A DNA stretch of 64,000 nucleotides from Pseudomonas piscis (GCF_009380155.1 NZ_WHUV01000001.1:1674001-1738000), one strand, 5' to 3'; numbered from the stretch's first letter, positions 37,334 to 50,357 are shown. The notes: generated by a model from the letters alone, not told the origin. Translations and numbers: made by a program.

Positions 37334-38029
37334 ATGAGCAATGAGCACAAGGCCAGTATTGACGGGGATCAATGGGCGCAGTGCGTGCGGGAGCGGGGCT
37401 GGTCGTGGGATGTCGCGGCGAGTGCGACCCCGGGCAAGTCGCCGACCTTGATCCTGGCCCACGGTGCCGGCGCACCGATGGACAGCGGGTTCATGGAACA
37501 GATCGCTGAACGCCTTGCCCGGCATGGGGTGAACGTCTTGCGCTTCGAGTTCCCCTACATGGCCCAGCGCCGCCTGGACGGCGGCAAGCGCCCTCCGAAC
37601 CCGGCGCCCAGGCTCCTGGAGTGCTGGCGCGAGGTGTATGCCCAAGTGCGACCTTATGCCACTGGGGTGCTGGCGGTGGGCGGCAAGTCCATGGGCGGGC
37701 GCATGGCCAGCTTGCTGGCCGACGAGTTGCAAGCCGATGCCCTGGTTTGTCTGGGCTATCCCTTCTATGCGGCCGGCAAACCGGAAAAGCCCCGGGTAGC
37801 GCACCTGGCCGAACTGGCCACGCCGACGCTGATCGTCCAGGGCGAGCGCGATGCCCTGGGTAATCGCCCGGCGGTGGAGGCCTATACCCTGGCGCCGGCC
37901 ATCGAGCTGGAATGGCTGGTAGCGGCCGACCACGATCTCAAGCCTCTCAAGGCCTCGGGGTACAGTCACGAGCAGCATCTGGAGTCCGTCGCGGCCAGGG
38001 TCGCCGGGTTCCTGCGGGCGGCAGGCTGA
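37334..38029 (+). CDS. Alpha/beta hydrolase (KANL3/Tex30-like family)
   Basis: The 231-residue protein has an alpha/beta-hydrolase fold: [16 protein letters not shown] near the N-terminus (oxyanion region), the nucleophile elbow [11 protein letters not shown] with Ser, [12 protein letters not shown] with the likely acid, and AADHDLKP with His. Dienelactone-hydrolase-like and Tex30 proteins share this layout; the substrate is unknown. GAGG lies before the ATG. It is divergent from cco2, and codons 9-13 coincide with the cco2 Anr box. Confidence 0.9.
   Translation: MSNEHKASIDGDQWAQCVRERGWSWDVAASATPGKSPTLILAHGAGAPMDSGFMEQIAERLARHGVNVLRFEFPYMAQRRLDGGKRPPNPAPRLLECWREVYAQVRPYATGVLAVGGKSMGGRMASLLADELQADALVCLGYPFYAAGKPEKPRVAHLAELATPTLIVQGERDALGNRPAVEAYTLAPAIELEWLVAADHDLKPLKASGYSHEQHLESVAARVAGFLRAAG
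37359..37372 (-). promoter_or_regulatory. Anr box of the cco2 operon, inside the divergent hydrolase gene
   Basis: TTGACGGGGATCAA matches TTGAN-N4-NTCAA, the Anr/FNR consensus. It lies within the first codons of the hydrolase gene and upstream of ccoN2. Confidence 0.82.
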
Positions 38030-38044
38030 ACGCCAGGTTTGGCC

Positions 38045-38090
38045 GGGCATAAAAAAACCGGAAGCACCTGCTTCCGGTTTTTTTATGCCC
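38045..38090. terminator. Bidirectional terminator between the hydrolase and aer genes
   Basis: A near-perfect palindrome: GGGCATAAAAAAACCGGAAG on the left and its reverse complement on the right around CACCTG. A- and T-tracts flank the GC stem, so it works for both convergent genes. Confidence 0.95.
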
Positions 38091-38099
38091 CTTGCTGGG

Positions 38100-39665
38100 T
38101 CAGCGGTTGAACCGCTCCACCAGCGAATACTGGGTGTGCGCGGTATGGGTCAGGGCCTCGCTGAGTTCGGCCGAATGCTGGGCCTGCTCGGAGGTCTGGT
38201 CCGCCAGTTGGGCGATGGTGCTGATGTTGCGGCTGATCTCCTCGGCCACCGAGCTTTGCTCTTCGGTGGCGGCGGCGATCTGGGTGGTCATGTCGGTGAT
38301 GTTGGCTACCGCCTCGCTGATGCCCACCAGCGCCTGGTCGGCTTCCAGCACCCGGGCCACGCCTTCTTCGGCCTGGCGATGGCCGGCATCCATGGTCTGC
38401 ACCGCACTGGCGGCGGTTTGCTGCAGCTTGGCGATCAGTGCGTGGATCTGCCCGGTGGATTCGCTGGTGCGTTGCGCCAGCTGGCGCACCTCGTCTGCCA
38501 CCACGGCAAAGCCGCGACCCATCTCCCCGGCCCGGGCCGCTTCGATGGCGGCGTTCAGCGCCAGCAGGTTGGTCTGGTCGGCGATGCCCTTGATCACGTC
38601 CACCACGCCGCCGATTTCATCGCTGTCCTTGGCCAGTTGGGTCACGGTCTGGCCGGTCTCGCCCACCACCACCGACAGGCGCTGGATAGCTTCACGGGTT
38701 TCCCCGGCGATGTTGCGGCCGCGTCCGGTAAGACGATTGGCTTCCTGGGTGGCGTCGGCGGTGCGTTGCACGTGGCTGGCCACTTCCTGGGTGGTGGCCG
38801 CCATCTGGTTGACCGCGGTGGCGACCTGCTCGGTCTCCTGGCGCTGGCGCTCCAGGCCGCTGGAACTGTTGTGGGCCAGGGTGTCGGACTGCCGGGCCTG
38901 CTCGTTGAGGTGCTCGGCGGTGTCCTGCAGGCGGGTCAGGCAGGTCTTGAGTCGTGCCTCCTGGCTGAGGATCGACATCTCCAGGCGCGCCTGGGCACCC
39001 CGGCTGTCGGTGTACATCTGCGCGATCAGCGGGTCCGAGGTGGTCTGCTCGGCCAGGCGTAGCAGCCGCTTGAGGCCACGCTGCTGCCAGGTCAGGCCCA
39101 GCAGGCCCAGCGGTACCGAGAGAGCGGCGGCCAGGACGAAGCCCCAGTGGGAGTTGAGCCAGGCACCGATCATGAAGCTCAGCTGGCTGACCAGGATGAA
39201 CGGCAGCCAGTCTTGCAGTATCGGCAGCCACTTGTCGCGCTTGGGAATGGCCGACTTGCCCTGGTTGATTCGCTTGTAGAGGGACTCGGCGCGACGCACC
39301 TGTTCGGCGGTGGGCTTGACCCGTACCGATTCGTAGCCCACCACCTTGCTGCCTTCGAACACCGGGGTCACGTAGGCGTTGACCCAGTAGTGATCGCCGG
39401 TCTTGCAGCGGTTCTTGACGATACCCATCCATGGCAGGCCTTGTTTCAAGGTGGTCCACATGTGGGCGAATACCGCCGGTGGCACATCCGGGTGGCGTAC
39501 CAGGTTGTGCGGCGCGCGAACCAGTTCTTCGCGGGAGAACCCACTGATCTCGACGAAGGCGTCGTTGCAGTAGGTGATGACGCCCTTGGCATCGGTGGTG
39601 GAAATCAACCGTTGTTGAGCCGGGAAGGTACGTTCGCGCTGAGTGACAGGCTGGTTATTACGCAT
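38100..39665 (-). CDS. aer: Aerotaxis receptor Aer
   Basis: The 521-residue receptor has an FAD-type PAS domain (about 15-120: [42 protein letters not shown]), a hydrophobic hairpin (about 155-195) and an MCP signalling domain with [23 protein letters not shown]. The residues known to hold FAD in E. coli Aer are conserved. It senses redox change and drives swimming towards favourable oxygen. The position upstream of acnA and beside the cco cluster matches P. aeruginosa Aer (PA1561). The paralogue at 10,877-12,442 has the same length. Confidence 0.95.
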   Translation of the reverse strand: MRNNQPVTQRERTFPAQQRLISTTDAKGVITYCNDAFVEISGFSREELVRAPHNLVRHPDVPPAVFAHMWTTLKQGLPWMGIVKNRCKTGDHYWVNAYVTPVFEGSKVVGYESVRVKPTAEQVRRAESLYKRINQGKSAIPKRDKWLPILQDWLPFILVSQLSFMIGAWLNSHWGFVLAAALSVPLGLLGLTWQQRGLKRLLRLAEQTTSDPLIAQMYTDSRGAQARLEMSILSQEARLKTCLTRLQDTAEHLNEQARQSDTLAHNSSSGLERQRQETEQVATAVNQMAATTQEVASHVQRTADATQEANRLTGRGRNIAGETREAIQRLSVVVGETGQTVTQLAKDSDEIGGVVDVIKGIADQTNLLALNAAIEAARAGEMGRGFAVVADEVRQLAQRTSESTGQIHALIAKLQQTAASAVQTMDAGHRQAEEGVARVLEADQALVGISEAVANITDMTTQIAAATEEQSSVAEEISRNISTIAQLADQTSEQAQHSAELSEALTHTAHTQYSLVERFNR

Positions 39666-39713
39666 GTTTTTTCAATCCGCAAGGCTTTGATAAGTGATCG
39701 GCCGCTTCAGCTT

Positions 39714-39738
39714 ATTATTGAAACTATTTTTCAATAAT
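39714..39738. repeat. AT-rich perfect inverted repeat upstream of aer
   Basis: ATTATTGAAA (39,714-39,723) and TTTCAATAAT (39,729-39,738) flank CTATT. It lies about 50-75 bases before the aer start and after the CPBP gene. It could be an operator or a weak terminator. The 233-base gap has no ORF of note. Confidence 0.6.
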
Positions 39739-39898
39739 TGGCATTCGGTCTCATTGGCAGAGTGTGTTGTGTCGTCGTATGCGGCGCCGGCATCCACCGG
39801 CGTTGGCGAGGGGCTAATCATTGACCTTCTTCCTTGGCAGTCAATACTTCTGAAGTACTGGTTTGGGCAATTCGCTTGCGGTTTTGCAGTGTCCGGAC

Positions 39899-40690
39899 TT
39901 ATCCGGCGAGCATCGGGTAGGTGAAAAGCCCGAAATGCAGCAGGTTCAGTCCGAAGTGGGTGGCCAGCGCGGCTCCCAGGCCCCCGAACCGATAGGCCAG
40001 ACCGTACCCGATCCCGGCGACGGTCGCCAGCAGCGTCCATTGCCAGCCGGCTCCCAGGTGCGCCAGGCCGAACAACAGGGCCGAGGCCAGCAGGGCCAGG
40101 TTCTCGCCGTAGGGCAGGTGTTTCAGGCGTCGGCTCAGGCCTCCCTGGATATAGCCCCGGAACAGCGCCTCTTCCACCAATGTCACCAGCAGCAGGTTGT
40201 TCAGTACCCATAGCCAGGCCTGTTCCGGCCATTTGGGGGCCCAGCTGATGATGCCCAGCAGCAAGGCGCCGCCCAGCGCGGTGATGGCGCACAAGAGCAG
40301 GGCCAGGGCACCGGCGTACAGCGACAGGCGCAGGGAGCGACGACCGACGATCCAGGGGCAGACCAGCAACAGCCAGAAGCCGATCAGCGGCTTGTCCTGG
40401 TTCAGGTACAGGGAAAACGGCACGGCGTCATCGGTGAGGCGTTGCGGGTCGATGGCGCGTCCGTTGTAGAAGCCGGGCAGCCAGTGCATGGCCAGGGCCA
40501 GGGCGACGACCACGAACAGGCCGTGGCCCAGGTATTGGCCGATGGGGCTGCGCTGCTGGCGTACGGCCAAGCCTGCGCACAACAACAGCAAGAGCGAGAG
40601 GGCGGCCAGCAGCCCCAGTTGTCCGTAGCTCAGGGCCAGCGCATAGCCAATGGAGAGGAGTGCCAGGTACATCCATGGCAGAGCGGTCAT
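39899..40690 (-). CDS. CPBP family intramembrane metalloprotease
   Basis: The 263-residue protein has about seven to eight membrane segments. The CPBP (Abi) motifs are EEALFRGYIQGGL (EExxxR), FGLAHLG (FxxxH) and the late THFGLNLLHF (HxxxN/H-type). Such proteins are related to Rce1 and are proposed intramembrane proteases. The substrate is unknown. It lies between aer and acnA on the same strand, with its own gap on either side. Confidence 0.9.
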   Translation of the reverse strand: MTALPWMYLALLSIGYALALSYGQLGLLAALSLLLLLCAGLAVRQQRSPIGQYLGHGLFVVVALALAMHWLPGFYNGRAIDPQRLTDDAVPFSLYLNQDKPLIGFWLLLVCPWIVGRRSLRLSLYAGALALLLCAITALGGALLLGIISWAPKWPEQAWLWVLNNLLLVTLVEEALFRGYIQGGLSRRLKHLPYGENLALLASALLFGLAHLGAGWQWTLLATVAGIGYGLAYRFGGLGAALATHFGLNLLHFGLFTYPMLAG

Positions 40691-40831
40691 GGGGAATCCT
40701 TGTTGCGAAAGAATGGATATTGCACAGACGTTGTTCGCCGCCTGATCTGTAGTCGTTGTTGTGACTGATTGGTCAGGTTTGGCGGACGGGCATTATAACC
40801 AGTCGATTTGTGTGCGTTAACCCAATGAAAA

Positions 40832-40851
40832 ACACCGCCCGAAGGCGGTGT
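40832..40851 (-). terminator. Terminator after acnA
   Basis: ACACCGCC and GGCGGTGT form a stem around CCGAA-type loop. On the minus strand it is followed by TTTTTC (AAAAA at 40,828-40,832). Confidence 0.85.
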
Positions 40852-40867
40852 CTGTGGCTGTCACGGA

Positions 40868-43609
<2,742 letters not shown>

Positions 43610-43845
43610 TGAACGACTCCTTCTGGCCCGCACGGCTACGGGCCTGTGATACGGACAGAGAGTTAACCTAGCTCTGTTTGGGTCTTATCGCTAATCACTG
43701 GACTGCTGGGTTCAGCCCAAGGTTCCTAACTCGGTTATCATGCGCCGTTTTTCGTGACAGGCTTTGCGCGTGCTCCGTTTCGTTGATCCGGGGCACTTTC
43801 GGGCAGGTTTGCGCAACGATTGATCGCCAACGCCCAGGAGATTCC

Positions 43846-44919
43846 ATGAACACCCTGTTTATCCATTGCCGTCCCGGTTTCGAAGGCGAGGTCTGCTCGG
43901 AGATCGCTGATCATGCGGCCCATTTGAATGTCGCCGGATATGCCAGGGCCAAGCCGGGCACCGCCTGCGCCGAGTTCATCTGCACCGAGGACGACGGTGC
44001 GCAACGGCTGATGCAGGGCCTGCGTTTTTCCCAGTTGATCTTTCCCCGGCAGTGGGCGCGGGGCGCTTTTGTCGAGCTACCGGAAACCGACCGCATCAGC
44101 GTGATCCTGGCCCACCTGGACGCTTTCCCGCAGTGCGGCAGCCTGTGGCTGGAAGTGGTGGATACCAACGACGGCAAGGAACTGTCGAACTTCTGCAAGA
44201 AATTCGAAGGTCCGCTGCGCAAGGCGCTCAAGGGTGCCGGCAAGCTGGTGGAAGATGCTGGCTTGCCGCGTCTGCTGCTGACCTTCAAGAGCGGACGGGA
44301 AGTCTTCGTCGGGCTGGCCGATGCCGGCAACTCGGCGATGTGGCCCATGGGCATCCCACGGCTGAAGTTCCCCCGGGAGGCTCCTAGCCGCTCGACCCTG
44401 AAGCTCGAAGAGGCCTGGCATCATTTCATTCCGCGTGAGCAGTGGGACGAGCGCCTGCACAGCGACATGACCGGGGTCGACCTGGGAGCCGCCCCGGGCG
44501 GCTGGACCTGGCAACTGGTTAATCGCGGCATGCTGGTGACCGCCGTGGACAACGGGCCGATGGCCGAGAGCCTGATGGACACCGGCCTGGTCCAGCACCT
44601 GATGGCCGACGGCTTCACCTACCAGCCCCGGCAACCGGTGGACTGGATGGTCTGCGACATCGTCGAGAAGCCGGCGCGCAATGCCGCCTTGCTGGAAACC
44701 TGGATCGGTGAAGGCCATTGCCGCGAGGCGGTGGTCAACCTGAAGCTGCCGATGAAGCAGCGCTATGCCGAGGTCAAGCGCCTGCTGGAGCGGATCGAGG
44801 ATGGATTCAAGGCCCGGGGCATCCGCGTGGCCATTGGCTGCAAGCAGCTGTACCACGACCGCGAGGAGGTGACCTGTCACCTGCGGCGCCTGGACACCAA
44901 GCCTGCCCGTTCCCGCTGA
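43846..44919 (+). CDS. rlmM: 23S rRNA 2'-O-methyltransferase RlmM
   Basis: The 357-residue enzyme methylates the 2'-OH of C2498 in 23S rRNA. It begins MNTLFIHCRPGFEGE, has an N-terminal THUMP-like region and a Rossmann methyltransferase domain with the SAM motif GVDLGAAPGGWTWQL, the catalytic-type segment WMVCDIVEKP and NLKLPMK. The ATG at 43,846 has CAGGAG upstream; the frame continues upstream to 43,678 without support. Confidence 0.96.
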   Translation: MNTLFIHCRPGFEGEVCSEIADHAAHLNVAGYARAKPGTACAEFICTEDDGAQRLMQGLRFSQLIFPRQWARGAFVELPETDRISVILAHLDAFPQCGSLWLEVVDTNDGKELSNFCKKFEGPLRKALKGAGKLVEDAGLPRLLLTFKSGREVFVGLADAGNSAMWPMGIPRLKFPREAPSRSTLKLEEAWHHFIPREQWDERLHSDMTGVDLGAAPGGWTWQLVNRGMLVTAVDNGPMAESLMDTGLVQHLMADGFTYQPRQPVDWMVCDIVEKPARNAALLETWIGEGHCREAVVNLKLPMKQRYAEVKRLLERIEDGFKARGIRVAIGCKQLYHDREEVTCHLRRLDTKPARSR

Positions 44920-44932
44920 GCCCCTCGCCACA

Positions 44933-44961
44933 TGGCCGGCATTGCGCGACAATGCCGGCCA
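44933..44961 (+). terminator. Hairpin between rlmM and tusA
   Basis: TGGCCGGCATTG and CAATGCCGGCCA form a 12-base stem around CGCGA, followed by GTTTC. It ends 16 bases before the tusA start, so it may attenuate tusA transcription from rlmM. Confidence 0.65.
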
Positions 44962-44977
44962 GTTTCAGGAGTGAACC

Positions 44978-45229
44978 ATGAGTCAGAACATCGATACGCC
45001 GGTAGACGGTACCCTCGACGCCACCGGCCTCAATTGCCCCGAGCCGGTGATGATGTTGCACCAGCATATTCGTGACCTGCCGCCGGGCGGGTTGTTGAAG
45101 GTGATCGCCACCGACCCGTCCACCCGCCGCGACATCCCCAAGTTCTGCGTCTTCCTCGACCATGAGCTGGTGGCGCAGGAGGAAGACGCGGGCACCTATC
45201 TCTACTGGATCCGCAAGAAGCTCGATTAA
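44978..45229 (+). CDS. tusA: Sulfurtransferase TusA
   Basis: The 83-residue protein carries the TusA signature [14 protein letters not shown] with the sulfur-carrying Cys20 in the CPEP motif, then [16 protein letters not shown]. It relays sulfur from IscS in tRNA thiolation and other pathways. The ORF ends TAA at 45,227-45,229, overlapping the convergent MATE stop. Confidence 0.95.
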   Translation: MSQNIDTPVDGTLDATGLNCPEPVMMLHQHIRDLPPGGLLKVIATDPSTRRDIPKFCVFLDHELVAQEEDAGTYLYWIRKKLD

Positions 45230-46635
45230 CTCGCCGAGCGGCTGATGCGGATCTGCTTGCGTGCGCTGCGCACCAGGCGGATCGACAGCATCAGCGCGGC
45301 GCAGCTCAAACCGACGATCAGGCCTTCCCACAGGCCGCTCGGCCCCCGGGGCGCACCGAACCATTCGGTCAAGCCCAGGGCATAACCCACCGGCAACCCG
45401 ATGCCCCAATACGCGAACAGGGTCAGGATCATCGTCACCCGGGTGTCCTGGTAGCCACGCAGCGCGCCGGCGGCGGTCACCTGGATGCCGTCGGAGAACT
45501 GGAACAGCGCCGCATACACGATCAGCATCGACGCCACCTGGATCACCAGCGGATCGGTGGTGTAGATCGAGGCGATGGGCTCGCGCAGGAAGAACATCAG
45601 GCTTGCCGACAGGCAGGCATAGGCCAGCGCCGTCGCCATGCCGACCCCGGCGCTGAAGCGGGCGTTGCGCGGTTCCTGGCGCCCCAGGGACTGGCCGACG
45701 CGCACGGTCACGGCCATGGCCAGGGAGTAGGGAATCATGAACATCAGGGCGCTGACGTTGAGGGCGATCTGGTGCCCGGCTACCACGGTGGCGCCCAGGC
45801 TGCCGATCAGCAGTGCGATCACCGCGAAGATGCTCGACTCGGCGAACACCGCGATGCCGATGGGCAGGCCTACGCCCAGCAGGCGCTTGATCACTGCCGA
45901 TTGCGGCCACTCGAAACGGCCGAACAGCTGGATCTTGCGATAGGCCGGTGCCCAGCGGATCCAGCCGGCCATGCCCAGCATCATCACCCACATCACGATC
46001 GCCGTGGCCCAGCCGCAGCCGACGCCACCCATGGCCGGCACGCCGAAGTGGCCATAGATGAAGATGTAGTTGATGGGAATGTTCAGGGCCAGGCCGCAGA
46101 GCCCGATGATCATGCTCGGTATCGTGCGGCCCAGGCCATCGCTCAGGCAGCGCAGCACGTAATACAGGGCCACCGCCGGCAGGCCGCTGGCGATGCCATG
46201 CAGGTAGCCCATGCAGGGCTCGATCAGCTGCGGATCGACCTTCATCAAGTGCAGCACCGGCTCGGCGCTGATGAGGATCAGCATGGCCGAGATCCCGGCC
46301 GACACGGCCAGCCACAACGCCTGGCGCACCAGTGGGCCGATCTCCTCGAGCTTGTTGGCACCGAAACGCTGGGCGACCTTGGGGGTAGTGGCCAGCAGGG
46401 TGCCGGTCATCAACAGGAATACCGGGATCCAGATCGAGTTGCCCAGGGCCACGGCTGCCAGGTCGCGGGGGCTCACTCGCCCGGCCATCACGGCATCGAC
46501 GAAGCCCATGGCGGTGGTGGCCACCTGGGCGATCATGATGGGCAGGGCCAGTACCAGCAGGTCTTTCAGCTCGCGGCCAACCCGGGCGGGGCGGCTGGTG
46601 GAGAGGGTGGTGGCGGAGTCGGTCACGGAATTCAC
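45226..46635 (-). CDS. MATE family multidrug efflux transporter (NorM/PmpM type)
   Basis: The 469-residue protein has twelve membrane segments in two MatE repeats. Landmarks are [37 protein letters not shown] and the second-half [20 protein letters not shown]. NorM-type MATE pumps export cationic drugs with a sodium or proton gradient. Its stop codon shares three bases with the stop of the convergent tusA. Confidence 0.94.
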   Translation of the reverse strand: MNSVTDSATTLSTSRPARVGRELKDLLVLALPIMIAQVATTAMGFVDAVMAGRVSPRDLAAVALGNSIWIPVFLLMTGTLLATTPKVAQRFGANKLEEIGPLVRQALWLAVSAGISAMLILISAEPVLHLMKVDPQLIEPCMGYLHGIASGLPAVALYYVLRCLSDGLGRTIPSMIIGLCGLALNIPINYIFIYGHFGVPAMGGVGCGWATAIVMWVMMLGMAGWIRWAPAYRKIQLFGRFEWPQSAVIKRLLGVGLPIGIAVFAESSIFAVIALLIGSLGATVVAGHQIALNVSALMFMIPYSLAMAVTVRVGQSLGRQEPRNARFSAGVGMATALAYACLSASLMFFLREPIASIYTTDPLVIQVASMLIVYAALFQFSDGIQVTAAGALRGYQDTRVTMILTLFAYWGIGLPVGYALGLTEWFGAPRGPSGLWEGLIVGLSCAALMLSIRLVRSARKQIRISRSAS

Positions 46636-46817
46636 GGGGCGAAGCGTCCATAGGTGTGTTGCGCGGGACGCGACAGTCTACGCGTTGCCATCATGCCTGG
46701 GATAAGTCCCGTGTTGTGGATTTGTAATATGGGCCTCGATTGCTCTCGCGCCTGCAAGCCGCGCTGGTTCGCCGGGTGATCTGGGCCTAAACTGCGCCTC
46801 CCCAAGAGGAGCCTGCC

Positions 46818-47960
46818 ATGCTGATCGTTGCCGACGAAAACATTCCCCTGATCGATGAATTCTTTGCCGGGTTCGGCGAGATCCGGCGCTTTCCCGGGCG
46901 CGCCATCGATCGCGCCTGCGTGGCCCAGGCGGATGTGCTGCTGGTGCGCTCGGTAACCCAGGTCGACCGTGCCTTGCTCGAGGGCACCCCGGTGCGCTTC
47001 GTCGGAACCTGCACTATCGGCACCGATCATCTGGCCCTGGACTACTTCCAGCAGGCCGGCATTGCCTGGTCCAGCGCCCCGGGCTGCAACGCCCGCGGAG
47101 TGGTGGACTACGTGCTGGGCAGCCTGCTGACCCTGGCCGAGATCGAGGGCGTGGACTTGTCGCGCCGCTGCTACGGTGTGGTCGGCGCTGGTGAGGTCGG
47201 TGGTCGCTTGATCGAAGTGTTGCGTGGCCTGGGCTGGCAGGTGCTGGTCTGCGATCCGCAGCGCCAGGCGCTGGAGGGCGGCGACTATGTCAGCCTGGAG
47301 CAGTTGCTCGAGCGTTGCGACGTCATCAGCCTGCATACGCCGCTGACCCGTGATGGCGAACATCGCACCTGGCACCTGCTGGATCGCCAGCGCCTGGAGC
47401 GGCTGCGCCAGGGTGCCTGGCTGATCAACGCTGCACGAGGCCCGGTGGTGGACAACAGTGCCCTGCGTGAAGTGCTCCTGCAGCGTGAGGACCTGCAAGC
47501 GGTGCTGGATGTCTGGGAGCAAGAGCCGACGGTGGACAGTGCCCTGGCGGATTTATGCGTGCTGGCCACGCCGCATATCGCCGGCTACAGCCTGGATGGC
47601 AAGCAGCGTGGTACGGCGCAGATCTACCAGGCGTTCTGCCGGCACTTCGGCCATGCCGAACAGGTCCTGCTGGAGAGCCTGCTGCCGGCGCCCTGGGTGG
47701 CGCAGGTTTGCCTGGATGCCAAGGCCGACCCGGCCTGGGCCCTGGCGACGATTTGCCGGGCGGTATACGACCCGCGTCGTGACGATGCGGATTTTCGCCG
47801 GAGTTTGTCCGACGATGTCGCGCAGCAGCGCAGCGCCTTCGACGGGTTGCGCAAGCACTACCCGCAGCGCCGGGAGATCGATGGCCTGGAGGTGCGGATC
47901 CAGGGCGAGTCGGCTGATCTGCAGCGGATCGTCCGGGCATTGGGGGCCACGCTGGCCTGA
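46818..47960 (+). CDS. pdxB: Erythronate-4-phosphate dehydrogenase
   Basis: The 380-residue enzyme oxidises 4-phosphoerythronate in the DXP-dependent pyridoxal phosphate pathway. It shows the D-2-hydroxyacid dehydrogenase fold: [16 protein letters not shown] at the start, [21 protein letters not shown] for NAD binding, [14 protein letters not shown] with the catalytic Arg, LDVWEQEP and ATPHIAGYS with the His. The C-terminal PdxB dimerisation domain (about 290-375) separates it from other family members. GAGG lies upstream of the ATG. Confidence 0.96.
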   Translation: MLIVADENIPLIDEFFAGFGEIRRFPGRAIDRACVAQADVLLVRSVTQVDRALLEGTPVRFVGTCTIGTDHLALDYFQQAGIAWSSAPGCNARGVVDYVLGSLLTLAEIEGVDLSRRCYGVVGAGEVGGRLIEVLRGLGWQVLVCDPQRQALEGGDYVSLEQLLERCDVISLHTPLTRDGEHRTWHLLDRQRLERLRQGAWLINAARGPVVDNSALREVLLQREDLQAVLDVWEQEPTVDSALADLCVLATPHIAGYSLDGKQRGTAQIYQAFCRHFGHAEQVLLESLLPAPWVAQVCLDAKADPAWALATICRAVYDPRRDDADFRRSLSDDVAQQRSAFDGLRKHYPQRREIDGLEVRIQGESADLQRIVRALGATLA

Positions 47961-47976
47961 ATCGCGGGCATAAAAA

Positions 47977-47996
47977 ACCCGGCCACCAGGCCGGGT
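47977..47996 (-). terminator. Terminator of the small 59-residue gene
   Basis: ACCCGGCC and GGCCGGGT form a stem around ACCA. On the minus strand it is followed by a T run (AAAAAA at 47,972-47,977). It can also end pdxB transcripts. Confidence 0.8.
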
Positions 47997-48018
47997 CAAG
48001 AGGACGTGAGGCTATGTG

Positions 48019-48198
48019 TCAATCTTGCCGAGCAGGCTTGACCAGTCGCTTTTCCAGTTCGCGGCAGGCGTTCTGGATCATGTCTTCAGTAATAGGTACT
48101 TCGCGGCCCTGGGCATCGATGATGGCACAACCCAGAGACTGGTTGGGCTGGGTACGGATCACTTGAATCTTGTCATTGCTGCTGTGTTGCAAGGACAT
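48019..48198 (-). CDS. Small conserved hypothetical protein
   Basis: The 59-residue soluble protein reads MSLQHSSNDKIQVIRTQPN with a later IIDAQGREVPITEDMIQNAC. The start at 48,198 has AGGAGA six bases upstream; the five-codon upstream extension lacks this. No domain is recognised. Its own terminator overlaps the pdxB end. I recall similar short proteins in other Pseudomonas genomes but cannot name a function. Confidence 0.8.
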   Translation of the reverse strand: MSLQHSSNDKIQVIRTQPNQSLGCAIIDAQGREVPITEDMIQNACRELEKRLVKPARQD

Positions 48199-48466
48199 GG
48201 CCTGTCTCCTCATCAGGTTGTGTGCTTACTTTAGAATGACCGGGTGACCGGGCTGTTACAGACCAGCGCCAGAGCAGGTCCGGTAACTTCACTCCACCAG
48301 AAATACCGCAGGAGTGCCAGTCATGGATTAGACCGATAATCTCTAGGTGCTAGCGTTACTGGTCATAATCAACCTGACTCATTGCGATTTACCAAAGTTC
48401 CTGCGAATTCATCCCGTTACCGGCGCTGCCGTGGGTCGATCGCCGGCGCGTCAATGGATGAACGGC

Positions 48467-50224
48467 ATGCTCTCTTCTCGTCATCGCCGGGCCTTGCGCC
48501 TGGCCAGTCGCTTTATCGCTCCCTACCGTTGGCAGGCGCTGGGAGCCTTGCTGGCCCTGGTGCTCACCGCGGGCATCACCCTGTCCATGGGGCAGGGCAT
48601 CCGCCTGTTGGTGGACCAGGGCTTCATGACCCAGTCACCGCACCTGCTGAACCAGACCATCGGCCTGTTCCTGCTGCTGGTACTGGCGCTGGCCGTAGGT
48701 ACCTTCGTGCGTTTCTACCTGGTGTCGTGGATCGGCGAGCGCTGCGTCGCGGATATCCGGCGCCAGGTGTTCAATCACCTGATCTACCTGCACCCGGGGT
48801 TCTACGAGAACAATCGCAGCTCGGAAATCCAGTCCCGCCTGACAGCGGACACCACGCTGCTACAGTCGGTGATCGGATCTTCGCTGTCGTTGTTCCTGCG
48901 TAATGCTCTGATGGTGCTGGGCGGCATAGTCCTGCTGTTCATCACCAATCCCAAGCTCACCAGCATCGTGGTGATCGCCCTGCCGCTGGTGTTGGTGCCG
49001 ATCCTGCTTTTCGGTCGCCGGGTGCGTAGCCTGTCGCGCTTGAGCCAGGACCGGATCGCCGATGTGGGCAGCTACGTGGCGGAAACCCTCGGGCAGATCA
49101 AGACGGTCCAGGCCTACAACCATCAGGCCGAGGACGAACGGCGCTTCGCCCTGACGGTGGAGGAGGCTTTTCATACCGCGCGCCAGCGCATCATCCAGCG
49201 TGCCTGGTTGATCACCCTGGTGATCGTCCTAGTGTTGGGCGCCGTAGGGGTGATGCTCTGGGTCGGCGGCATGGATGTGATCGCCGGGCGAATTTCCGCC
49301 GGTGAGCTGGCGGCCTTCGTGTTCTACAGCCTGATCGTCGGTAGCGCCTTCGGTACCCTGAGCGAGGTGATCGGCGAGTTGCAGCGGGCGGCAGGGGCTG
49401 CGGAGCGGATTGCCGAGCTGCTGCGGGAGCGGAGCATCATCCAGGCGCCGAGCGCCGGGTTGGTCCGTTTGCCGGTCCGAGTTAGAGGGGAACTGCAACT
49501 GGAGAACCTGCGCTTTGCCTATCCCTCACGAGCTGATCGCTACGCTCTGGATGGTTTGTCCTTGAGCATCCGCGCCGGGGAGACCCTGGCCCTGGTCGGC
49601 CCCTCGGGAGCTGGCAAGTCCACCTTGTATGACTTGCTGCTGCGCTTCTACGATCCGCAGCAAGGGCAGATCCTGCTGGATGGCGTGCCCCTGGCCAGCC
49701 TCGATCCGCAGGACCTGCGGCGTTGTTTCGCCCTGGTGTCGCAGAGTCCGGCGCTGTTCTTCGGCAGCATCGAGGAGAACCTGCGCTACGGCAATCCTGC
49801 CGCGACTGCGCAACAAGTCCGGGAGGCCGCGCGGATCGCCTACGCCCATGAGTTCATTGAGCAGATGCCCCAGGGCTATCAGACTCACCTGGGCGATGGT
49901 GGACAGGGCCTGTCCGGAGGCCAGCGCCAGCGCCTGGCGATCGCCCGGGCGCTGCTGGTGGATGCGCCGATCCTGCTGCTGGACGAGGCCACCAGTGCCC
50001 TGGACGCGCAGAGCGAACACCTGATCCAGCAAGCCTTGCCGAGCCTGATGCAGAATCGCACCACCCTGGTGATCGCCCATCGCCTGGCCACGGTGAAGAA
50101 TGCCGATCGAATCGCGGTCATGGACCAGGGCCGGCTGGTGGCGGTGGGTACGCACCAGCAATTGATCGCCGACAGCCCGCTGTATGCGCGCCTGGCGGCG
50201 CTACAGTTCAGCGATGGTTCTTGA
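48467..50224 (+). CDS. ABC exporter, fused membrane and ATPase domains (MsbA-like)
   Basis: The 585-residue protein has six membrane helices (about 20-300) fused to an ATPase domain: Walker A GPSGAGKST, Q-loop SQSPALFFGS, signature LSGGQRQRLAIARALL, Walker B ILLLDEATSALD and the switch His in VIAHRLAT. It belongs to the lipid/drug exporter half-transporter group, working as a homodimer. Starts at 48,458 (MNGM…) and 48,467 (MLSSRHRRALRLASRF) are both possible; the frame is open to 48,347. The substrate is unknown. It has a long 268-base upstream gap and its own terminator. Confidence 0.9.
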   Translation: MLSSRHRRALRLASRFIAPYRWQALGALLALVLTAGITLSMGQGIRLLVDQGFMTQSPHLLNQTIGLFLLLVLALAVGTFVRFYLVSWIGERCVADIRRQVFNHLIYLHPGFYENNRSSEIQSRLTADTTLLQSVIGSSLSLFLRNALMVLGGIVLLFITNPKLTSIVVIALPLVLVPILLFGRRVRSLSRLSQDRIADVGSYVAETLGQIKTVQAYNHQAEDERRFALTVEEAFHTARQRIIQRAWLITLVIVLVLGAVGVMLWVGGMDVIAGRISAGELAAFVFYSLIVGSAFGTLSEVIGELQRAAGAAERIAELLRERSIIQAPSAGLVRLPVRVRGELQLENLRFAYPSRADRYALDGLSLSIRAGETLALVGPSGAGKSTLYDLLLRFYDPQQGQILLDGVPLASLDPQDLRRCFALVSQSPALFFGSIEENLRYGNPAATAQQVREAARIAYAHEFIEQMPQGYQTHLGDGGQGLSGGQRQRLAIARALLVDAPILLLDEATSALDAQSEHLIQQALPSLMQNRTTLVIAHRLATVKNADRIAVMDQGRLVAVGTHQQLIADSPLYARLAALQFSDGS

Positions 50225-50357
50225 GGCGGGCCTGATGGCGACAGGTTCCTGTCGCGTCTGCCGAGCTTGTGAGGCTGCGCACGAGGGCGTAGTCCTCGCC
50301 AGCGATATATTGCTGCTGCGTCGTACCCGATCACAACGAAGTGGTGGGGGAGATACG

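Noticed and set aside
37235-38050. 272-codon upstream extension of ccoN2
   Set aside because: Paralogue alignment and the membrane start place the ATG at 37,234; the extension is antisense to the hydrolase gene.
39690-39705. Anr box TTGATAAGTGATCG upstream of aer
   Set aside because: The second half-site is shifted and does not match ATCAA; only the left half fits.
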